From CAZWSE01 sp964636575 (GTDB lineage: Bacteria; Pseudomonadota; Alphaproteobacteria; Rhodobacterales; Rhodobacteraceae): 22,942 nt of DNA. The DNA is taken from positions 1 through 22,942 of the forward strand of contig CAZWSE010000056.1 of NCBI GenBank assembly GCA_964636575.1, read 5' to 3'. Every line of letters starts with the position of its first letter. Within the stretch, counting starts at the first letter, position 1. Position numbers and translations under genes: made by a program. Under the pieces are notes generated by a model that ran no database searches, had not been told where the DNA came from, and saw only the letters and a program-made list of their open reading frames with translations. Shown piece after piece: positions 8,835 through 14,999 of the stretch.

Positions 8835-8853
8835 AGGTCACAAACACTGACCT
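8835..8853. promoter_or_regulatory. Palindromic LysR-type operator candidate
   Basis: AGGTCA (8835-8840) and TGACCT (8848-8853) form a perfect 6+6 inverted repeat with a 7-base spacer. Its core TCA-N7-TGA fits the T-N11-A rule for LysR-type regulators. It lies in the 191-base divergent region between the oxidoreductase and the lysR-type gene. On the minus strand a TTGACT -35-like hexamer lies at 8830-8825, so the palindrome would sit just upstream of the oxidoreductase promoter, where LysR activators bind. On the plus strand TATAGA (8855-8860) could be the -10 of the regulator gene, so binding could also autoregulate. The site is visible; its function is inferred. Confidence 0.5.
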
Positions 8854-8961
8854 GTATAGAGGAATTTGGAAAGTTTTGCGAAAACTGCATGCTGTGGCCT
8901 TCACATAGCCACGCAGACCTATAGACAGGGGTTCACTTACCAGAATGAAACGGATCACGGT

Positions 8962-9864
8962 ATGGACTGGGACAAGTTACGCATTTTTCACACGGTTGCT
9001 GATGCCGGAAGCCTGACCCACGCCGGTGACAAGCTGAACCTGTCTCAATCTGCGGTGTCGCGGCAGGTGCGTGCCTTGGAGGAATCCCTGAACGCGACCC
9101 TGTTCCACCGTCATGCGCGCGGATTGATCCTGACGGAACAGGGTGAGCTGCTGTTTGATGCCACCCGGGCAATGACCAAAAGGTTGGATACCGCAAGTGC
9201 CCGTATTCGCGATTCCGAGGAAGAAGTCTTTGGCGAGTTGCGGGTGACCACGACGACCGGCTTTGGGACCCTATGGCTCGCCCCGCGGTTGCCACATCTT
9301 TATGAAAAGTACCCTGATCTGAAAATCGACCTGATGCTCGAAGAGCGTGTGCTTGATTTGCCGATGCGTGAGGCGGATGTCGCCATTCGCATGAAAGAGC
9401 CGTCACAAGCCGATTTGATCCGTAAGAAGCTGATGACTGTCCAGATGCAGTTGTTTGCATCGCAAGACTATTTGGACCGACGCGGTGTTCCGACCCAACT
9501 CGAAGATCTCGCTGATCATCGATTGATATGCCAGAACCCCACGTCGGCTCAGGTTGGCGCGGGTGCATCCATGGTGCAGATGTTGATGACCCATGATGTG
9601 AAATCGATGCTGACGGTCAACAACTACTTTGGTGTGCTGCAAGGTGCGATCAATGGATTGGGGATTGGCGTTCTGCCCGACTATGTGACCCAAGACGTTG
9701 ACGGATTGGTACGTGTCATGCCGGACGTGAGTTCGGCTGAAGTGCCCGTGTTCTTGGCCTATCCAGAAGAGTTGCGGCAATCGAAGCGGATTTCTGCGTT
9801 TCGGGACTTTGTACAGGATGAGATTATCAGCTATCGCAAGCGGCTTCGCGAAGCTGAAGCGTAA
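8962..9864 (+). CDS. LysR family transcriptional regulator
   Basis: This 300-residue LysR-type regulator has an N-terminal winged helix-turn-helix (MDWDKLRIFHTVADAGSL, then LNLSQSAVSRQVRALE, about residues 1-60). A substrate-binding effector domain of normal length follows. I chose the ATG at 8962 because the protein then starts exactly at the family's conserved N-terminus. An in-frame start at 8866 would add 32 residues without family character. GGA at 8952-8954 is a weak ribosome site. The gene diverges from the indolepyruvate oxidoreductase and a T-N11-A palindrome lies between them, so that enzyme is a plausible target. The ligand is unknown. A strong hairpin terminator follows. Confidence 0.93.
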   Translation: MDWDKLRIFHTVADAGSLTHAGDKLNLSQSAVSRQVRALEESLNATLFHRHARGLILTEQGELLFDATRAMTKRLDTASARIRDSEEEVFGELRVTTTTGFGTLWLAPRLPHLYEKYPDLKIDLMLEERVLDLPMREADVAIRMKEPSQADLIRKKLMTVQMQLFASQDYLDRRGVPTQLEDLADHRLICQNPTSAQVGAGASMVQMLMTHDVKSMLTVNNYFGVLQGAINGLGIGVLPDYVTQDVDGLVRVMPDVSSAEVPVFLAYPEELRQSKRISAFRDFVQDEIISYRKRLREAEA

Positions 9865-9912
9865 GCATGGGTTAGCCATTTCCGATAGGTATGCGCTGGA
9901 CGCATAGCGGCA

Positions 9913-9940
9913 ATGCTGCATTTGCAGCATGTTTTTTCTT
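9913..9940 (+). terminator. Intrinsic terminator after the lysR-type gene
   Basis: ATGCTGCA (9913-9920) and TGCAGCAT (9923-9930) form a perfect stem followed by G and a six-T run (9932-9937). A second short hairpin, TATGCG-ctgga-CGCATA (9890-9906), lies immediately upstream. Together they should end the lysR transcript. Confidence 0.75.
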
Positions 9941-9972
9941 GAACGACTCAGGGGCAGTGCCTAATTCATGGG

Positions 9973-10048
9973 CATCGCGATGAATGATCAGTCATGCATC
10001 GCACCTCCCTGTTGGACTTCGCCGGGCCTTGTGCCCGGCATTTTTTTT
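9973..10048 (+). ncRNA. Candidate small RNA with exposed CCUCCC segment
   Basis: The plus strand shows an orderly small-RNA layout. An 11-bp hairpin with one mismatch (GCGATGAATGA 9977-9987, loop TCAG, TCATGCATCGC 9992-10002) is followed by an apparently unpaired ACCTCCCT (10003-10010). A GC-rich terminator hairpin with eight T residues comes next (10021-10048). Upstream, CTTGAA (9938-9943) and CTAATT (9961-9966) are 17 bases apart, resembling an RpoH-type promoter; that would start a transcript of about 76 nt near 9973. The CCUCC segment is complementary to Shine-Dalgarno sequences and recalls the CcsR/cuckoo RNAs of alphaproteobacteria. The exact 5' end and family membership are inference. 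The alternative is a leader or attenuator of purL. Confidence 0.5.
10021..10048 (+). terminator. Strong intrinsic terminator upstream of purL
   Basis: GCCGGGC (10021-10027) pairs with GCCCGGC (10033-10039) around the loop CTTGT. Then come A and eight T residues (10041-10048), a textbook Rho-independent terminator. The lysR-type gene already has its own terminator at 9913, so this one implies a separate transcript between them, or attenuation ahead of purL. Confidence 0.85.
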
Positions 10049-10145
10049 GGGCCAAGGGCGGTCTGGCCTTCCTGCCCCCTTTCAACCCCTGTCGCCATAG
10101 CCTAAAGACAGCCCCAATTAACTGCCTTGGGGGACAGAACCGCAG

Positions 10146-12460
10146 ATGCAAGAGCCAGCCATTACATCCGAACTGATCGCCGCGCACGGGTTGAGCCCAG
10201 ATGAATACGACCGCATTCTGGAGATCATCGGGCGTGAGCCGACTTTTACGGAACTTGGCATTTTCTCAGCCATGTGGAACGAGCATTGCTCTTACAAGTC
10301 CTCAAAGAAATGGCTTCGCACCCTACCTACTGAAGGTCCGCAGGTCATCTGCGGGCCCGGTGAAAACGCCGGCGTTGTTGATATCGGCGACGGGCAAGCC
10401 GTGATCTTCAAAATGGAAAGCCACAACCACCCCAGCTACATCGAGCCCTACCAAGGCGCCGCGACAGGCGTTGGTGGCATTTTGCGCGACGTGTTTANNN
10501 NNNNNNNNNNNNNNNNNNNNNNNNNNNNNNNNNNNNNNNNNNNNNNNNNNNNNNNNNNNNNNNNNNNNNNNNNNNNNNNNNNNNNNNNNNNNNNNNNGAG
10601 CCCTACCAAGGCGCCGCGACAGGCGTTGGTGGCATTTTGCGCGACGTGTTTACCATGGGCGCGCGTCCTGTGGCGGCGATGAATTCGCTGTCATTCGGTG
10701 AAACCTCACACCCCAAAACCCGCCAGCTTGTGAATGGTGTTGTTGCGGGTGTGGGTGGCTATGGCAACTGCTTTGGTGTTCCGACTATTGGCGGCGAAGT
10801 GCGCTTTGATCCGGCCTACAACGGCAACTGCTTGGTAAACGCATTTGCGGCGGGCTTGGCTGATACGGACAAAATTTTCTATTCTGCGGCCTCTGGCGTG
10901 GGCATGCCTGTGGTCTATCTGGGTGCGAAAACGGGTCGTGATGGCGTTGGCGGTGCCACGATGGCGTCAGCAGAGTTTGATGACACCATCGAGGACAAGC
11001 GCCCGACCGTTCAAGTGGGCGATCCGTTTACTGAAAAACGCTTGATGGAAGCCACCTTGGAGTTGATGGCCACGGGTGCTGTGATTTCCATTCAAGACAT
11101 GGGCGCTGCAGGTCTGACCTGTTCCGCTGTTGAGATGGGTGACAAAGGCGGTTTGGGTGTGACCCTGCATCTGGAAAACGTGCCGCAACGCGAAGACAAC
11201 ATGACCGCCTATGAGATGATGCTATCTGAATCCCAGGAACGGATGTTGATGGTCTTGAAGCCTGAACTGGAAGCCGAAGCACGGGCTGTGTTTGAGAAAT
11301 GGGATCTCGATTTTGCGATCGTTGGTGAGACCATTGCTGAAGACCGGTTTTTGATTTTGCACAACGGTGAGGTTAAGGCCGATCTGCCGCTGGCCACCCT
11401 GTCCGGCTCTGCCCCTGAATACGACCGTCCTTGGGTGGAAACGCCTGCGGCTGAACCTTGTGATGATGTTCCTCAGATTGATCCTATCGACGGGTTGCGG
11501 GCTTTGATTTCCAGCCCGAACTATGCCGCGAAGAACTGGGTCTATGAGCAATATGATACGATGGTTATGGCCGACAGTGCCCGCACCCCGGGCCTTGGAG
11601 CTGGGATCATTCGCGTGCATGACACAGACAAAGCCTTGGCGTTCACATCAGATGTGACCCCGCGCTACGTTAAGGCGAACCCCTTTGAAGGCGGCAAGCA
11701 GGCTGTTGCCGAGGCCTACCGCAACCTGACCGCCGTTGGTGCAACGCCTTTGGCGACCACGGACAACATGAACTTTGGCAACCCTGAAAAGCCAGAGATC
11801 ATGGGCCAATTTGTGTTTGCAATCAAAGGCATAGGTGCCGCTTGTGAAGCGCTGGATATGCCGATCGTGTCGGGCAACGTGTCACTTTACAATGAAACCG
11901 ACGGCACTGGCATTTTGCCGACCCCTACCATTGGTGCGGTTGGATTGCTGAAACATACCGACGACATTATCGGCGCTGATGTGCGCGAGGGGCATGTCGC
12001 TTTGCTAATTGGCGGCACAGGCGAGCATATGGGCCAGTCTGCTTTGATGGCTGAGGTGTTCAAGCGTGTTGAGGGGGATGCCCCTGCCGTAGATCTGGAC
12101 GCGGAAAAAGCGCACGGCGATTTCATTCGCACCAACCGCGAGATGATCAAAGCCTGTACTGACCTAAGCGATGGGGGCTTGGCATTGGCTGCATTTGAGC
12201 TGGCCGAGGCTGCCGGTGTTGGCGTCACGATTGATACGGACGTCACTACCGAGCTTTTCGGTGAAGATCAGGCCCGCTATTTGGTTGCCTGTAACTTCGA
12301 TCAGGCTGAGGCTTTGATGATTGCGGCCGGTCCAGAAGGTATCCCGATCACGACTGTGGGCTCTTTTGGTGGCGACACGGTTCGCTTTGGCAGTGCGGAG
12401 GCTCCGCTGGAAGAATTGTCGTCGGTATTCCGATCCAGCTTTGAGGCCGCTATTTCGTAG
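10146..12460 (+). CDS. purL: Phosphoribosylformylglycinamidine synthase subunit PurL (interrupted by an assembly gap)
   Basis: PurL is the ATP-dependent amidotransferase subunit that converts FGAR to FGAM in purine biosynthesis, working with PurQ and PurS. The N-terminal piece runs to 10497 and includes H47 in WNEHCSYKSS and the Mg/ATP motif ESHNHPS (residues 91-97). The C-terminal piece continues after the N run to the stop at 12460. It shows SLSFGETSHPKTRQLVNGVV, DMGAAGLTCSA and SDGGLALAAFELAEAAGVG. Removing the 100 Ns and one of the two identical 55-base flanks restores one frame of 719 codons, the normal length for small PurL. The gene is therefore probably intact and only appears broken. 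GGGGGA about 12 bases upstream is a likely ribosome site. A clear downstream terminator was not seen. Confidence 0.95.
10443..10652. repeat. Identical 55-base flanks on either side of the N gap
   Basis: Bases 10443-10497 and 10598-10652 are identical over 55 bases, each beginning GAGCCCTACC and ending GACGTGTTTA. They encode the same PurL segment, EPYQGAATGVGGILRDVF. The second copy runs directly into the rest of the gene. This is the pattern of two contig ends that overlap but were left unmerged, not a biological repeat. Confidence 0.9.
10498..10597. other. Assembly gap (100 N) within purL, probably spurious
   Basis: Exactly 100 N bases, the usual placeholder for a scaffold gap of unknown size. 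Because the two flanks overlap perfectly, no sequence is likely to be missing. Reading through the Ns gives a false, shifted protein. Confidence 0.97.
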
Positions 12461-12494
12461 CGGTTTGGCAATATCGTCAAACGTCGGCCGTCCC

Positions 12495-12523
12495 TTGCGC
12501 CTGTGGGTCTTGCGCCCTACATT
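12495..12523 (+). promoter_or_regulatory. Candidate promoter of the bolA-grxD cluster
   Basis: TTGCGC (12495-12500) and TACATT (12518-12523) are separated by exactly 17 bases in the 93-base interval between purL and the BolA-family gene. The match is moderate (TTG retained in the -35, four of six in the -10). It would give a transcript separate from purL. Confidence 0.4.
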
Positions 12524-12553
12524 TCTGATGAAGAAAACACCGGAGCATACCTA

Positions 12554-12790
12554 ATGGCCATTACTGCAACCGAGATCGAACAGTTGATCCGTGCCGCTTT
12601 TCCAGACGCTGCGATCACTGTGCAAGGCGACGACGGTGCGCATTTTGCAGCAGAGGTTGTTGATGCCTCATTCGAAGGCAAGAACCGCGTTCAGCAGCAA
12701 CGCATGGTCTATGCGGCCTTGAAGGGCAAAATGGACGGCTCCGCTGGTGAGTTGCATGCATTGGCTTTGACCACCAAGGCGCCGGGCTGA
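12554..12790 (+). CDS. BolA family protein
   Basis: This 78-residue BolA-like protein belongs to a family that binds [2Fe-2S] clusters together with monothiol glutaredoxins and takes part in iron-sulfur trafficking. The core shows DDGAHFAAEVVDASFEGKNR followed by VQQQRMVYAAL. The C-terminal HALALTTKAP carries the conserved histidine. I chose the ATG at 12554 (MAITATEIEQLI) because it begins at the family N-terminus and has GGAG (12542-12545) upstream; an in-frame start at 12503 would add 17 atypical residues. Its stop shares a base with the start of the next gene, and a CGFS glutaredoxin follows two genes on, the classic partner. Confidence 0.93.
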   Translation: MAITATEIEQLIRAAFPDAAITVQGDDGAHFAAEVVDASFEGKNRVQQQRMVYAALKGKMDGSAGELHALALTTKAPG

Positions 12791-13140
12791 TGTCCCTGCT
12801 TGGCTATATCGCACTGGGTCTTGTCGGACTGGTTGCCGTGATTGCATGGATGCAAGCCCGCGCCCGTTCGGGGACTTATACGCCTATAGCCAGCCGGATG
12901 CCGCGCCCCGACAGACAAAGCGTGCCCCTTGGCATGGAGGCCACTGATATTGACTTGGTCAACCGAACCACGCGGCGCAATGAGAGTTTAGAACGTGCCA
13001 ATACATCGTTGATAAACAAAGAGAAAACGTCGCGGCTGAATGCAAGTGATCTGCATATTGAGCCATGGGCTGACGATGAAACCTACGCAAAACGCTTCCA
13101 CTCCGTATTTCAGCGGAAAGACAAAGGACCGAAGACATGA
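12790..13140 (+). CDS. Small single-pass membrane protein, unknown function
   Basis: I do not recognise this 116-residue protein. It begins with one hydrophobic helix (about residues 3-20, LLGYIALGLVGLVAVIAW), then a basic patch (QARARSG). A long, charged, probably disordered or helical cytoplasmic tail follows, ending in KRFHSVFQRKDKGPKT. There is no cysteine, so it is unlikely to hold a metal cluster through cysteine ligands. It overlaps the bolA stop by one base (TGATG) and the grxD start by four bases (ATGA). All three are therefore probably translated together. The context suggests a role linked to BolA/glutaredoxin iron-sulfur work, perhaps membrane anchoring, but this is inference only. 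Confidence 0.85.
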   Translation: MSLLGYIALGLVGLVAVIAWMQARARSGTYTPIASRMPRPDRQSVPLGMEATDIDLVNRTTRRNESLERANTSLINKEKTSRLNASDLHIEPWADDETYAKRFHSVFQRKDKGPKT

Positions 13141-13499
13141 CTGATGCAGCAACCCGCATTCAAGACGCAATCAAAGCCAACGATGTTGTGCTTTACATGA
13201 AGGGCACAAAAGAGATGCCGCAATGCGGGTTTTCCAGCCGCGTGGCGGGTGTTCTGAACTACATGGGCGTCGATTTTTCCGATGTGAATGTGCTGGCCGA
13301 TGAAGACATCCGTGAAGGTATCAAGTCGTTCAGTGATTGGCCGACGATCCCCCAGCTTTACGTTAAAGGCGAGTTTGTGGGCGGGTGTGATATTATCACA
13401 GAGATGACCCTATCAGGTGAGCTGGACACGCTGTTTGAAGAAAACGGTGTCACCTATGACAAAGATGCTGCCGACAAGATCCGCGAAGCCAACGGGTAA
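13137..13499 (+). CDS. grxD: Monothiol glutaredoxin, Grx4 family
   Basis: This 120-residue monothiol CGFS glutaredoxin binds a bridging [2Fe-2S] cluster with glutathione and hands it to acceptors, commonly with BolA-type partners. The active site is CGFS at residues 30-33, preceded by the family loop MKGTKEMPQ. The glutathione-binding segments WPTIPQLYVKGEFVGGCDI are intact. It overlaps the preceding membrane-protein gene by four bases and the BolA-like gene is one further upstream. A strong inverted repeat lies 15 bases after its stop. Confidence 0.96.
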   Translation: MTDAATRIQDAIKANDVVLYMKGTKEMPQCGFSSRVAGVLNYMGVDFSDVNVLADEDIREGIKSFSDWPTIPQLYVKGEFVGGCDIITEMTLSGELDTLFEENGVTYDKDAADKIREANG

Positions 13500-13514
13500 T
13501 TGCGTGGCCTAAAT

Positions 13515-13542
13515 CGCGCCGCACCGACCGACGTGCGGCGCG
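13515..13542. terminator. Bidirectional hairpin between convergent genes
   Basis: CGCGCCGCAC (13515-13524) and GTGCGGCGCG (13533-13542) form a perfect 10-bp stem with an 8-base loop in the 43-base space between grxD and the convergent membrane-protein gene. It abuts the minus-strand stop codon. The T-tracts on both sides are short, so termination may be imperfect. Confidence 0.5.
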
Positions 13543-13863
13543 TTAGTCCTGCAACATTATGACCAGCAGGCAGACCGAAAAGAACGCGCAGGCAAGGCAA
13601 AAGACCAAAACCAGCGTGTTTCCGAATCTTCTTTGCAAAGCTTGACGGATCAACGCCAGCCCTATTGGGCTGACCACAACCAGTGCGACCCAAGTGGCTG
13701 ACACACGTTGCAATTGCCTGTCGATCCAAGTCCCAAAAAGCGCGCTGTGGTTGGCCCCGTCGCCCAGCACGAAGACGTTCAATGCCAAAACGCAAGCCGT
13801 GCAAAGAAACGCAGCATAGATCGCTGCAAGTCGCATTTCTGCGCGGCTTGAGTTAGATGACAT
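13543..13863 (-). CDS. Hypothetical three-helix membrane protein
   Basis: I do not recognise a named family for this 106-residue protein. It has three predicted membrane helices at about residues 12-33, 56-72 and 83-104, joined by short polar loops, and a short polar N-terminus (MSSNSSRAEMR). No catalytic or metal-binding motif is visible. It lies 18 bases downstream of zapA on the same strand and may be cotranscribed with it. It converges on grxD. Confidence 0.75.
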   Translation of the reverse strand: MSSNSSRAEMRLAAIYAAFLCTACVLALNVFVLGDGANHSALFGTWIDRQLQRVSATWVALVVVSPIGLALIRQALQRRFGNTLVLVFCLACAFFSVCLLVIMLQD

Positions 13864-13881
13864 GAGCGAAACGGAGCTGCT

Positions 13882-14277
13882 TTAGCCTGCCGCTTTTTCT
13901 TCAATCGCGTCTGCCATCGATTCAGCGCGGGCTGCGATTTCTGCCAGAGATTCCGTCACGCTCGTTGGGATCACGGGCACTTCGACTTTTTCAGCCGCTG
14001 GCTTGGGCGCATCTTTTAGAGCCGCAAGATCTGCCTGAACCTGAGCCAATTGCATTTGGGCTGTGTTCAATTGATCTTCGAAGCTGGCAGTTTTATCGGC
14101 CAACATCAGGCCCGCCATCAGCAACATCCGAGCCTCGGGCATCCGGCCTACCTGATCAATCAAGACCTGAGCTTCGTCGTCGATCATTTTGGCGGCGGCT
14201 TGCAGGTAGGGTTCTTCGCCATCCTGACAGGCTACATCAAAGCCACGTCCGCCGATTGAAATCTGAACCTCTGGCAT
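13882..14277 (-). CDS. zapA: Cell division protein ZapA
   Basis: ZapA is a cytoplasmic protein that bundles FtsZ filaments at the Z-ring. The 131-residue product has the ZapA fold pattern: an N-terminal beta region (MPEVQISIGGRGFDVACQDG), EEPYLQAAAKMIDDEAQVL, and a long helix containing LLMAGLMLADKTASFEDQL. A heptad-rich helix and an alanine/glutamate-rich C-terminal extension follow, longer than in E. coli ZapA. The start overlaps the stop of the upstream coiled-coil gene (TGATG), so the two are translationally coupled. Confidence 0.9.
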   Translation of the reverse strand: MPEVQISIGGRGFDVACQDGEEPYLQAAAKMIDDEAQVLIDQVGRMPEARMLLMAGLMLADKTASFEDQLNTAQMQLAQVQADLAALKDAPKPAAEKVEVPVIPTSVTESLAEIAARAESMADAIEEKAAG

Positions 14278-14774
14278 CAGGCGCTCTCCTCTTGCTCTTT
14301 AGCGGCCTTAGCGACCAGCGGGGTCAAGGCCCCTAGAATGGCATCAGCCTCGGCGACATCGGTCGCCCTAGAGGCTCGCAAAGCCTCAAGTTCCGCCATC
14401 ATTGCTTTGTTGATCAGATGCGGCTCACCCACACCGGCCTCATTGGCGGTGCGCAGCGCTTCGATCGTTGAGGTCAATTGCTCATTGGCACGCCGCAGTC
14501 GCTGTAAGTCCATATCAAGCTGGGTCATGCGAGTTGCTGTTACCGCAGCCTCGGCCTTCATTTCAGCAATGGCGTGATCTTGCCGATCTCGCAGCGATTT
14601 GACCCGTTCTTCCAACTGGGCCGTCACTTGGCGTTCATCATCCAGCGCCGTTTGCAAAGCTTCGCTATCGCCCTTTCCAATCGGCGCGGAAGGTGTCTGC
14701 ACCCGTTCTATGCCAGCCCCAATCCGCGCTAACGCTCTGGAAATACGCTGTTCAAAGTCTTCGATGTCGCTCAT
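14277..14774 (-). CDS. Coiled-coil protein coupled to zapA, unknown function
   Basis: This 165-residue, strongly charged, helix-forming protein has long heptad-like stretches (about residues 35-105, for example TAQLEERVKSLRDRQDHAI) and no cysteine or membrane segment. I chose the ATG at 14772-14774 (MSDIEDFEQRIS) because a G-rich ribosome site lies just before it. A start at 14837 would add 21 residues of unlikely composition. It is translationally coupled to zapA through a one-base overlap. By size, coiled-coil nature and partner it could act like ZapB at the division ring, but sequence alone does not show homology to ZapB. Confidence 0.82.
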   Translation of the reverse strand: MSDIEDFEQRISRALARIGAGIERVQTPSAPIGKGDSEALQTALDDERQVTAQLEERVKSLRDRQDHAIAEMKAEAAVTATRMTQLDMDLQRLRRANEQLTSTIEALRTANEAGVGEPHLINKAMMAELEALRASRATDVAEADAILGALTPLVAKAAKEQEESA

Positions 14775-14999
14775 CTCGCCCCCCGTCTGTCGTCCGGTCC
14801 AATGCCCTGAATCGCAGTTCGCGAATCGATCAAACACCGGTTTCGTCCTAGTTTACCTAAGCCTGCAGAAAAATGCGCCCCTTTGCTATCAATACCTTGG
14901 GGCAATGCCTTCAAGTGAACCAAAAGGCTTGGCTTGAACTTTGCTTCCCTACTGTTAAGAGCGTTACAACTGCTCTCCAGCCAAAGGATACCGACCCCA

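Noticed and set aside
10146..10682. A 178-codon frame reading through the Ns
   Set aside because: It counts N codons and then continues out of frame after the gap; the true PurL frame resumes only when the duplicate flank is removed.
14934..14999. TTG start 22 codons upstream for transketolase
   Set aside because: The added segment is hydrophobic and absent from the family; the GTG at 15000 gives normal length with AAAGGA upstream.
14775..14999. Promoter or 6S-type RNA in the 225-base region upstream of tkt
   Set aside because: TTGAAC at 14934 lacks a properly spaced -10, and no 6S-like long hairpin is apparent; only short inverted repeats (GCCTT/AAGGC) are visible.
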